Shown here: positions 8,322 to 16,194 of the stretch, in pieces
Position numbering within the stretch: position 1 is the stretch's first letter
Layout: the number at the start of each line of letters is the position of its first letter
Assembly (NCBI GenBank): GCA_018385135.1
Contig: JAHAWY010000003.1
Location: forward strand, 1-54,506
Direction of reading: 5' to 3'
DNA from: Oscillospiraceae bacterium
Lineage (GTDB): Bacteria > Bacillota > Clostridia > Oscillospirales > Oscillospiraceae
DNA length: 54,506 nucleotides
Position numbers and translations under genes: made by a program
Notes under the pieces: model-generated
Databases searched by the model: none
Seen by the model: only the letters and a program-made list of their open reading frames with translations
What the model was told of the DNA's origin: nothing

Positions 8322-8666
8322 ATGCATGAATTGGGCATTGTATTCAGCATAATCAAAACAGTTGAAGAGGTTGGAGCGGAAAACTCCATCTCCAAGGTCA
8401 ACTCCGTTACACTGGAGATTGGCGAGGTTTCGGGCATAGTTCCGGAATTTCTGACAGACTGTTGGAAGTGGTCGGTGGAGAAGTCCGAGCTTTTGAAGGG
8501 TTCTGCGCTTTATATCGAGCAGATAGACGCGGTGACCTATTGCGAGAGCTGCGGAAAAACCTACCCCACAGTTGAGTTTGCAAAGATCTGCCCCTACTGC
8601 AAGAGTGACAATACCTATCTTGTTACAGGCAACGAAGTCAATATTAAGCAAATTGAGGCAATGTAG
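8322..8666 (+). CDS. hypA: HypA/HybF-type nickel metallochaperone, 114 aa
   Basis: Full family length. It has the N-terminal MHE nickel-binding motif (MHELGIV) and a zinc loop made of CESC and CPYC in the C-terminal half. HypA delivers nickel to [NiFe]-hydrogenase maturation (and urease in some species) together with HypB. Neither a hydrogenase nor hypB-F is in this window. The gene begins 6 bases after the oxidoreductase stop and is probably in the same transcript, suggesting either a remote nickel enzyme or a local role. The family is clear; the client is unknown. Confidence 0.9.
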   Translation: MHELGIVFSIIKTVEEVGAENSISKVNSVTLEIGEVSGIVPEFLTDCWKWSVEKSELLKGSALYIEQIDAVTYCESCGKTYPTVEFAKICPYCKSDNTYLVTGNEVNIKQIEAM

Positions 8667-8676
8667 CCTCTGAACA

Positions 8677-8710
8677 AAAAACGGCGGAGCCATTTTGGCT
8701 TCGCCGTTTT
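8677..8710 (+). terminator. Terminator after hypA
   Basis: Long hairpin: AAAACGGCG pairs with CGCCGTTTT and AGCC with GGCT around an ATTTT loop, ending in TTTT. It lies about 10 bases after the hypA stop. The A-rich left arm means it could also act on the opposite strand. Confidence 0.8.
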
Positions 8711-8737
8711 GACTTGTAAAATCCGGTGCTTTATATG
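8709..8737 (+). promoter_or_regulatory. Possible promoter for the ABC transporter gene
   Basis: TTGACT (8709-8714), a 17-base spacer and TATATG (8732-8737). A second -10-like TATACT lies at 8772-8777, so the true start site is uncertain. Confidence 0.4.
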
Positions 8738-8840
8738 CCGGAGGGGGGTGGAAAGATAATCCCTTTTATGCTATACTCTCTCAGCAAAGAAAACATCTGA
8801 GACTGCATTAAAATTGCACGTCCCGGGCGGGAGGAATAAC

Positions 8841-10571
8841 GTGAAATCAAATCTGAAGCTTTATTTGGAGTATTACAAGCCGCACAAAAAGCTGTTTTTT
8901 CTTGATACGCTATTTGCCGTTTTGGGCGCGGCTATAGCGGTAATCATCCCGCTGCTTATCCGCTATATTTCCAACGAAGTTGTGTTATGGGAAAAAGCTT
9001 CTGCGCTGCACAGCATTTTGATTATCGTGCTATGCCTTGCCGCCATGATGCTTTTTGAGATGTACTGTAACTATTTCATCGCGTATTACGGACATATCAT
9101 GGGTGCAAAGATCGAATACACCATGAGAAACCAGCTTTTTGCGCATTATCAAAAGCTATCTTTTTCCTTTTATGACAAGCAGCGCGTCGGTCAGCTAATG
9201 TCGCGCGTTACCAACGACCTTTTTGATATCAGCGAGCTGCTGCACCACGGACCTGAGGAGCTTATCGTTTCAATGATCAAGCTTTTCGGCACACTGGGCG
9301 TGCTGATCGCCATCAACTGGAGACTGGCGGTAATAGCCTTTGCGCCCGTGCCGTTCATGGTATGGTTTGCGGTCAAGTACAACAAGAAGATGAAGCGCGC
9401 CTTCGTTCACAACCGCGCAAGGATCGCAGCCATCAACTCAACTATGGAGGACAGCCTTTCGGGTATCCGTGTTGTAAAATCCTTTGCCAACGAAAGCGTT
9501 GAGATACATAAGTTTGAGGAGGAAAATGCGGGCTTTGTTGCCAGCAAAAAGAACAGCTATCACTACATGGCAGTATATAACTCTGTGCTTGGTCTGCTTT
9601 CAACATTGATCACCATCGCGGTTGCCGGATCGGGGTCGGCGCTGCTCGTTTGCGGCTATGTTGAAATGACAGACCTGCTGGTGTTCCTTATCTACATCGG
9701 CAACTTCGTTGACCCGATACGCAAGCTTGTTGCGCTTACAGAGCAGTTCCAAAACGGCTCGTCGGGCTTTGAACGTTTCCGCGAGATGATGGAAATAGAG
9801 CCGGATATAAAGGAAGCGCCGGACGCCCGCGAGATGGGAGCTGTAAAAGGCAGTATCAGCTTTAGCGGCGTATCGTTTCACTATGACACGGGCGCGGAGA
9901 TATTCAGCGAGCTTAACCTTGAGGTGCCGGCAGGGCAGTTTGTTGCACTGGTCGGCTCATCGGGTGTTGGGAAAACGACGCTTTGCGGGCTTATTCCAAG
10001 GTTTTATGACGTTTCGGCGGGAAGCATCAGCATTGACGGGACTGATGTACGCGAACTGAAGCTCAAAAGCCTGCGCAATAAAATCGGCATCGTTCAGCAG
10101 GAGGTTTATCTTTTTGCTGATACGATAATGGAAAACATACGCTACGGCAAGCCCGAAGCAAGCGACGCTGAGGTCATTGAGGCTGCAAAGCAAGCCAATG
10201 CGCATGAGTTTATAATGAGCCTGCCCGATGGCTATGCCACACAGGTCGGGCAGCGCGGCTCGAATCTCTCCGGAGGTCAAAAGCAGAGAATATCCATAGC
10301 CCGGGTGTTCCTTAAAAATCCGCCCATACTTATCTTCGATGAGGCGACGAGCGCTCTTGATAACGAGAGCGAGCGCGTTATTCAGCAGTCCCTTGAAGAA
10401 CTGGCAAAGAACAGGACTACCTTAGTTATAGCACACAGGCTTTCAACTATACACAACGCCGAGCGCATACTTGTAATGACTGCCGACGGAATAGCCGAGC
10501 AGGGCACACACGCGGAACTTATGGAGAAAGACGGGCAATATGCGGCGTTATACAAAGCTTCAATGCTGTAA
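8841..10571 (+). CDS. ABC half-transporter (fused membrane and ATPase domains), 576 aa
   Basis: Membrane exporter of the MsbA/LmrA-like half-transporter type. About six membrane helices fill residues 1-310, and the ATPase domain follows with Walker A GSSGVGKTTL, signature LSGGQKQRISIAR and Walker B ILIFDEATSALD, then an H-loop histidine in IAHRLST. It should work as a homodimer or with a partner encoded elsewhere. The GTG at 8841 was chosen because GGGAGG sits just upstream; an in-frame TTG nine codons earlier has none. It stands alone between a terminator and a long intergenic region. The substrate cannot be deduced. Confidence 0.92.
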   Translation: MKSNLKLYLEYYKPHKKLFFLDTLFAVLGAAIAVIIPLLIRYISNEVVLWEKASALHSILIIVLCLAAMMLFEMYCNYFIAYYGHIMGAKIEYTMRNQLFAHYQKLSFSFYDKQRVGQLMSRVTNDLFDISELLHHGPEELIVSMIKLFGTLGVLIAINWRLAVIAFAPVPFMVWFAVKYNKKMKRAFVHNRARIAAINSTMEDSLSGIRVVKSFANESVEIHKFEEENAGFVASKKNSYHYMAVYNSVLGLLSTLITIAVAGSGSALLVCGYVEMTDLLVFLIYIGNFVDPIRKLVALTEQFQNGSSGFERFREMMEIEPDIKEAPDAREMGAVKGSISFSGVSFHYDTGAEIFSELNLEVPAGQFVALVGSSGVGKTTLCGLIPRFYDVSAGSISIDGTDVRELKLKSLRNKIGIVQQEVYLFADTIMENIRYGKPEASDAEVIEAAKQANAHEFIMSLPDGYATQVGQRGSNLSGGQKQRISIARVFLKNPPILIFDEATSALDNESERVIQQSLEELAKNRTTLVIAHRLSTIHNAERILVMTADGIAEQGTHAELMEKDGQYAALYKASML

Positions 10572-10961
10572 TAAACCACGACGCATACAATTGTGCTTGC
10601 CTGTAATCGCTCCTGCTGAAAAGAAAAAGCTCCGCCTTGGCTTGTCTTGTAGTTTAGTTTTTTAATAATGAAGCGCCCTACGAGCTTCTCAAAGGGCGCT
10701 GCGTGAATTTTGTTTTCGAGGGATTTTGTGTAGAATATAGGGATATAGTGTCAAATTGAGTAATTTTGCAAGCTGCTGTATATTTGTTTTGTGACAAAAA
10801 CATGACAGTATTTGTGAAAAAAGATGAAATACGATATGTTTGTCGCGGACAGCTTGTTTTTTTACTACAAAATATGATAAAATTACCAGAAATAAATAGG
10901 TATAGAAAAAACAAAAACAGGCATTGTACCATTATATTTGACGGGAACGGAGTGAATATAT
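10572..10961. other. 390-bp intergenic region
   Basis: No supported gene. An 8-bp hairpin, AGCGCCCT/AGGGCGCT (10672-10679 and 10693-10700), without a good T tract may end the ABC transcript. Further right, TTGTTT (10854-10859) and TAAAAT (10878-10883), 18 bases apart, are a weak promoter candidate for the signalling genes. I looked for a c-di-GMP riboswitch before the EAL gene and did not recognise one. Confidence 0.5.
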
Positions 10962-13103
10962 ATGGCAGCAAAAAGAAAGCTCCTTATAGTTGACGACAGC
11001 ACGCTCAACAGGCAGGTTCTTTCAAAAATGCTTTCTGAGCAGTATGAGATAATCGAGGCGGAGAACGGTATTCAAGCGCTCGATGTTTTAGGCGAGCGTG
11101 CCAACGAGATATCTCTCATACTCCTTGATATTGTCATGCCTGTTATGGACGGATATACCTTCCTCTCCATACATAGGGCGAACCCTGCTATTTCTGTTAT
11201 TCCCGTCATTGTAACAACCAAATTTGATGACGAGGATAATGAGATCAAAGCTCTTTCTGCCGGAGCGGCGGACTTTATCACAAAGCCCTACCGCGCACAG
11301 GTCATTCGCCACAGAGTGGAGGCCATCATAAACCTGCGGGAAAATGCCGCAATGGTCAACCTCTTGGAGTTTGACCGCATTACAGGCGTATACAGCAAGG
11401 AGTTTTTCCACCAGAACGCTAAGCGTCTTATTGATGAAAACCCCGACACAGAGTACGATATTATTTGCAGCGACATAAGGAGCTTTAAGCTTTTGAACGA
11501 TGCTTATGGCACAAAGGTCTGCAACGAGCTTTTGGCGCATTTTGCAAAGCTTTTCAGCGAGATAGCAGGTGAGGACGGAATTTGCGGCAGGCTGGACGCT
11601 GATACATTTGCACTCATTCTAAAGCGGCGCAATGAATATGACAACTCAATGTTTGCCGAAATTAACAGAAAGGTAAACTCCTTTTCCATTCCCACCACCG
11701 TTGTTGTCAAATACGGCATTTTCCGTATTGATGACCGCTCAATGCCCGTCAATCAAATGTGTGACAGGGCGCTGCTTGCGATAAAAGATTTAAAGCAGAA
11801 ATATGACCGCCTGTTCGATTATTACAACTCCGCTCAGCTTCAGGCTCTGCTTGATGAGCAAGCTATCATTGATACTATGGAGGAGGCACTTGAGCAGCGT
11901 CAGTTTGTTGTTTATTTCCAACCGAAATACAACATAAAGGAAAACAAAATCTACGGCGCGGAGGCACTTGTCCGCTGGGTGCATCCCGAAAAGGGCTTTA
12001 TGCCACCGACTCAGTTTATTCCGCTTTTTGAAAGAAACGGCTTTATTTACAAGCTTGACCGCTTCGTTTGGGAGGAGACCTGCCGCCTGATCAGAAGCTG
12101 GATAGATAACGGCATGACTCCCGTGCCTATTTCGGTCAATGTTTCCCGATATGACTTTTATGACCCGGATCTTCCAAACGTTATCCATAAGCTCACGCAG
12201 AAATATGGTATCGAGCCAAAGCTGCTGCATCTTGAAATAACCGAATCTGCTTATACCGAAGATCCGGACCAGATAATCGAAATAGTTGATAAGCTGCGCG
12301 CTCTCGGCTTCACCATAGAAATGGACGATTTCGGCGCTGGCTACTCCTCTTTGAATATGCTCAGCAAGCTTCCGATCGACATATTGAAGCTGGATATGAA
12401 ATTCATCCAAAACGAGGGCGCGATGAATAGAGGAAGAAACATCCTTAGCTTCGTAATAAGCCTTGCCCGTTGGATGAACCTCACCGTAAACGCCGAGGGT
12501 GTTGAAAATGAAGATCAGGTCGAGCGCCTTCGCGGGATGGACTGTAACTATGTTCAGGGCTTTTATTTCGCCCGCCCCATGCCGAGCTGGCAGTTTGCAG
12601 AGCTTTTGCTCACCGCTCCGATAGACAGCAAGGGCGAGCTTTTACAGATCGAAGCGCAGCCGGAAAACTTGATTGCCGTTTGTGAAGCTGAGCGGCCGAA
12701 GGGATGTATGATGATAGTTGATGATATTAAGGTTAACCGGAGCGTTCTAAAGAACTATTTTTCCGCAGACTTTAATATTGTTGAGGCAAAAAATGGCGCG
12801 GCGGCTATGGAATATATAAAAGAGCATCCAAAGGACATCAGCATAATTCTGCTGGATCTTGTTATGCCGGTTATGGACGGCTTTCAGGTACTAAAAACCC
12901 TCAAGGAAGACAGCGAGCTTTGCGATATACCTGTTGTTGTCACCTCGCAGTACGGAGAGGGTAACGAGGCAAGAGCAATAGAAATGGGCGCGCTTGACTA
13001 TCTGTCAAAGCCCTATAATGAAAAGCTGGTTGTCCGCAGAGTATATAACGCACTTGCCAGTGCGACGTTATCCAGGCAAGAGAAAGCTTTGGGCTTGGGT
13101 TGA
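10962..13103 (+). CDS. REC-GGDEF(degenerate)-EAL-REC response regulator, 713 aa
   Basis: Four domains. The N-terminal receiver (about 1-125) has LLIVDDS, phospho-acceptor LLDIVMPVMDG and TKPY. A GGDEF-like domain (about 130-290) has its signature replaced by GRLDADTF, so it should not make c-di-GMP. The EAL phosphodiesterase domain (about 300-545) keeps the expected catalytic groups: EALVRW, NVSR, EITES, DDFGAGYSSL, KLD, AEGVE. A second receiver (about 580-705) has MMIVDD, LLDLVMPVMDG and SKPY. Likely role: cytoplasmic c-di-GMP hydrolysis gated by phosphorylation of two receivers. It is followed by a related gene and an Hpt protein; no histidine kinase is adjacent. Confidence 0.9.
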   Translation: MAAKRKLLIVDDSTLNRQVLSKMLSEQYEIIEAENGIQALDVLGERANEISLILLDIVMPVMDGYTFLSIHRANPAISVIPVIVTTKFDDEDNEIKALSAGAADFITKPYRAQVIRHRVEAIINLRENAAMVNLLEFDRITGVYSKEFFHQNAKRLIDENPDTEYDIICSDIRSFKLLNDAYGTKVCNELLAHFAKLFSEIAGEDGICGRLDADTFALILKRRNEYDNSMFAEINRKVNSFSIPTTVVVKYGIFRIDDRSMPVNQMCDRALLAIKDLKQKYDRLFDYYNSAQLQALLDEQAIIDTMEEALEQRQFVVYFQPKYNIKENKIYGAEALVRWVHPEKGFMPPTQFIPLFERNGFIYKLDRFVWEETCRLIRSWIDNGMTPVPISVNVSRYDFYDPDLPNVIHKLTQKYGIEPKLLHLEITESAYTEDPDQIIEIVDKLRALGFTIEMDDFGAGYSSLNMLSKLPIDILKLDMKFIQNEGAMNRGRNILSFVISLARWMNLTVNAEGVENEDQVERLRGMDCNYVQGFYFARPMPSWQFAELLLTAPIDSKGELLQIEAQPENLIAVCEAERPKGCMMIVDDIKVNRSVLKNYFSADFNIVEAKNGAAAMEYIKEHPKDISIILLDLVMPVMDGFQVLKTLKEDSELCDIPVVVTSQYGEGNEARAIEMGALDYLSKPYNEKLVVRRVYNALASATLSRQEKALGLG

Positions 13104-13271
13104 GTGCCTTAATATGCCAAAAGTGTCGTGAACGGTCGAAAAGTGTTTTGATTTGGCGGGATTACTGTTGAGTTAGATAATTCAATGTAGTAGACTGTCT
13201 ATGCGACAAATTATATGCCCAGCGCGTTGATTCTGTAGCTTCATATTTGTTCTTGGAAAGGTGGCGGACTT

Positions 13272-15515
13272 ATGAATTATCGAAGAAAGGTCATGATTGT
13301 TGACGATAGTCCCGTCAACCGCATGATTGTTTCTAAGATACTCTCTGACAGCTTTGATGTGATCGAGGCTGAAAACGGGCTTGATGCTTTGGAAATCCTT
13401 ATGAATCAGGCAGGAAGTATTTCCCTTATCATTCTTGATATTGTCATGCCTGTTATGGATGGCTACACTTTCCTTGAAAGCTACAGCAGCATTCCGCAGG
13501 CGGGAAATATTCCCGTTATAGTTGCAACTCAGATGGACAGTGAGCAGGATGAGGTGAAGGCGCTTTCTGCGGGAGCGGCAGACTTCATTACAAAGCCGTA
13601 TAAGCCCGAAGTAATTCGCCACCGCGTTGCAAACATCATCAGAATGCGCGAAAATGCTGCCTTTATAAACTCCATTGAAAGAGATGCGCTGACTTCCCTT
13701 TATACGAAGGAAGCGTTCTATACTCTCGCGGCGGAGATTATCGAGCATGACCCTACAAACCTTTTTGATATCGTATGTATTGATATTGAAAACTTCCACA
13801 TTGTCAATGACCTTTACGGAGAGCATGAGGGCGATATGCTGCTTTGCAATATTGCCCAATCTCTTGATGCGATAGTCGGCAGCGTCGGCGGCATCGTCAG
13901 CAGGTTTGGCGGAGATGTTTTTGCCGCTATTTTGCCCGTGCTCGACCAGCTTCAATGGCAGGAGTTTGTTGATGAGTTCCAAACCAAGCTCAAAGATCAG
14001 CATATACCATCCAATGTTCAGGTAAAATACGGCATATTCAGAGCTTCGGACAGAAGCTTAAGTGTGCGCGCCATGTGCGACAGGGCGGTTCAGGCGCTTT
14101 CTACCATCAAGGGGAAATATGATGTATTCCATGTTTACTACGATGACGAGATGGGTATGCGCCTGAAATATGAGCTTGAGCTTGCCTCGGATATGCGGCG
14201 CGCTCTGAGCGAGCAGCGCTTCAAGGTCTACTATCAGCCCAAGTATGACCTTATAACCGAACAGATTATAGGTGCGGAGGCGCTGGTGCGCTGGATGCAT
14301 CCCGAAAAGGGCATAATTTCCCCGGCTGAGTTCATACCCGTTTTTGAAGCAAACGGCTTTATAACCCAGCTTGATTCCTTCGTGTGGGACACGACCTGCC
14401 GAGATCTTCGCCGTTGGCTGGATGAGGGTAAAAAGCCTATGCCGGTTTCCGTAAACGTCTCGCGGATAGATATATATAACGAGTCGCTTCCGGATATACT
14501 TGAGAGCATAATTCATAAATATGCCATCCCTATCAACCTGCTTCGGCTTGAGATAACGGAAACAGCCTATGTAAAAAACCAGCAGCAGCTCGTGCGCATG
14601 GTCAACAGACTTAAAAGGCACGGCTTTATCATAGAGATGGACGACTTCGGCTCAGGCTTCTCGTCGCTGACCATGCTCAGCGAAACACCCGTAGATGTTA
14701 TCAAGCTCGACATGAGCCTGCTTGCAAACCGCTATAAAAGTGAGAGAAGCACAAGCATTATTCGTTTTATCATCAATCTTGCCGACGAACTGGGTATATC
14801 GGTTATTGCCGAGGGTATTGAGACGCTCGATGATTTAGAGTATTTAAAAAAGCTAAAGTGTCGATATGGTCAGGGCTTTTACTTTTCAAAGCCGCTCACT
14901 GCCGATGAATACGAAAAGCTTATGGATGCAATCTTAATGCAGCCGAAGGACTACTTGCCTAAACAGGCAAAAACGGCTATCGGCAGCGCTGCCGCCGAAC
15001 AAAGCAAAGGCGAGATGCGCAGTGTAGTTGATGCTCAAGGCAGGCAGCTTGACGCTTTAACAAGATTACTGCATCTTAGCACCTTTGCGGAGGCTGCACA
15101 AAAACGTTTGGATGAATGTCCCGACGGCAACACGCTCCTCGTTTTAAATCTTGATAATTTCGCTCTGGTCAATGAAAACTACGGACAAAAGCATTGCGAC
15201 GACCTGCTCCGCTCGGTAGCCGCTTTTCTGCACAGGGAATTTCGAGAGGATGAGCTGATCTCCAGAGTGGGCAGTGACGAATTTGCGGTCTTTGTTTCCG
15301 ACGGAATGCCCTGCGAGAGCGTTTGCGAGCGAATGAATGGCGTCTGCAAAAGAATGATTGCGCAAATTGGCGTTTCCTGCTCTATGGGAATTGCTTTGAG
15401 CGAACATTTATGCGCTGAATTTGATGTTCTTTATTCCAATGCGGTGCAAGCAATGCGGGAGGTTAAGAAAACCCGGAAAAACGGCTGCGCGGTTTATGGA
15501 AAGCTCGGCTCCTGA
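13272..15515 (+). CDS. REC-GGDEF-EAL-GGDEF response regulator, 747 aa
   Basis: Paralog of the preceding gene with a different tail. The receiver (1-125) has VMIVDDS, LDIVMPVMDG and TKPY. The first GGDEF-like domain reads GGDVF, with the catalytic glutamate lost. The EAL domain (about 300-550) keeps EALVRW, NVSR, EITET, DDFGSGFSSL, KLD and AEGIE. A linker (about 565-600) leads to a second GGDEF domain whose signature is GSDEF. GSDEF keeps the acidic pair, so weak cyclase activity cannot be excluded. Net activity is most likely phosphodiesterase. The ATG has GGAAAGGTGG upstream. The Hpt gene follows 39 bases later. Confidence 0.9.
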   Translation: MNYRRKVMIVDDSPVNRMIVSKILSDSFDVIEAENGLDALEILMNQAGSISLIILDIVMPVMDGYTFLESYSSIPQAGNIPVIVATQMDSEQDEVKALSAGAADFITKPYKPEVIRHRVANIIRMRENAAFINSIERDALTSLYTKEAFYTLAAEIIEHDPTNLFDIVCIDIENFHIVNDLYGEHEGDMLLCNIAQSLDAIVGSVGGIVSRFGGDVFAAILPVLDQLQWQEFVDEFQTKLKDQHIPSNVQVKYGIFRASDRSLSVRAMCDRAVQALSTIKGKYDVFHVYYDDEMGMRLKYELELASDMRRALSEQRFKVYYQPKYDLITEQIIGAEALVRWMHPEKGIISPAEFIPVFEANGFITQLDSFVWDTTCRDLRRWLDEGKKPMPVSVNVSRIDIYNESLPDILESIIHKYAIPINLLRLEITETAYVKNQQQLVRMVNRLKRHGFIIEMDDFGSGFSSLTMLSETPVDVIKLDMSLLANRYKSERSTSIIRFIINLADELGISVIAEGIETLDDLEYLKKLKCRYGQGFYFSKPLTADEYEKLMDAILMQPKDYLPKQAKTAIGSAAAEQSKGEMRSVVDAQGRQLDALTRLLHLSTFAEAAQKRLDECPDGNTLLVLNLDNFALVNENYGQKHCDDLLRSVAAFLHREFREDELISRVGSDEFAVFVSDGMPCESVCERMNGVCKRMIAQIGVSCSMGIALSEHLCAEFDVLYSNAVQAMREVKKTRKNGCAVYGKLGS

Positions 15516-15554
15516 GCGACGCCGATACACAGACATATATTAGGAGAGAGTGTA

Positions 15555-15899
15555 ATGACAAAGCTTATTGACGACCTTTCGGCATACGGCGTTGACGCTA
15601 AAGATGTGCTTGAGCGCTTTGTTGGGGATGAGGAGCTTTACCGCGACTGTCTGATGCTGTTTGTTAATGATAATGCGTTTTCAGAGCTTGGCAGCGCGCT
15701 GGAGTGTAAGGATTATACTACCGCCTTTGAAAAGGCTCATTTGCTCAAGGGTGTTTGCGCAAATCTCGGTCTTGCTGTTCTGCTTGAAAAGATATGCGTT
15801 CTGGTAGAGACTCTCAGAGAGCGAAAAACCGAGGGACTCGACGAAATGTACAGAGCGGTTATTGACTCAATCGAAGCTCTTAGGACAATTCTATCCTGA
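15555..15899 (+). CDS. Hpt (histidine phosphotransfer) domain protein, 114 aa
   Basis: Single-domain phosphorelay carrier. The motif AHLLKGVCANLG matches the Hpt active site AHxLKGxxxxxG, with the histidine near residue 62, and a helical body surrounds it. Ribosome site GGAGAGAG. It is the last gene of the signalling cluster, so it probably passes phosphate to or from the three receiver domains of the two upstream EAL proteins. The cognate hybrid kinase must be elsewhere. Confidence 0.88.
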   Translation: MTKLIDDLSAYGVDAKDVLERFVGDEELYRDCLMLFVNDNAFSELGSALECKDYTTAFEKAHLLKGVCANLGLAVLLEKICVLVETLRERKTEGLDEMYRAVIDSIEALRTILS

Positions 15900-15922
15900 G
15901 CATCAGAATAAATATAACGACA

Positions 15923-15960
15923 GGGGACGAGCGTCACAGCGACTGCTCGTCCCCCTCTTT
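15923..15960 (+). terminator. Terminator of the EAL/Hpt cluster
   Basis: Ten-base perfect stem GGGGACGAGC/GCTCGTCCCC with a 12-base loop, followed by CTCTTT. Confidence 0.8.
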
Positions 15961-16082
15961 CTGTATGTTTTCTATGAGCGGAAACAATTAACAGCTACGC
16001 GGCAAATGCTTGCGAACTCAGAAGAAACTGAATGTTTTTTTACTTTTAAAGACGTTTGATGTAACATTTTTGTAACAATTGC

Positions 16083-16111
16083 TTTACATTGAAAGCACTT
16101 TGTGATATGAT
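16083..16111 (+). promoter_or_regulatory. Promoter of the peptide-binding protein gene
   Basis: TTTACA (16083-16088), a 17-base spacer and TATGAT (16106-16111), with TG at 16103-16104 giving an extended -10. The start codon is about 80 bases downstream. Confidence 0.7.
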
Positions 16112-16194
16112 TTCAATAATTGGGTTCAAGCGAGCCTGATTAAAACGCGCCCGGCTTCGCGCCGTTGCCGCGACAAATCTTTTGGAGGTAAAAT

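Noticed and set aside
5631..8693. Antisense open frame of 1020 codons opposite the second oxidoreductase and hypA
   Set aside because: It is a shadow of two genes with strong codon bias. It has no ribosome site, a low-complexity translation, and no family resemblance.
10572..10961. c-di-GMP riboswitch before the EAL genes
   Set aside because: I could not find the conserved GEMM core; the region is AT-rich with only one unrelated hairpin.
10678..10971. 97-codon minus-strand frame before the EAL cluster
   Set aside because: Its start overlaps the next gene's start, it has no ribosome site, and its composition is that of translated AT-rich spacer.
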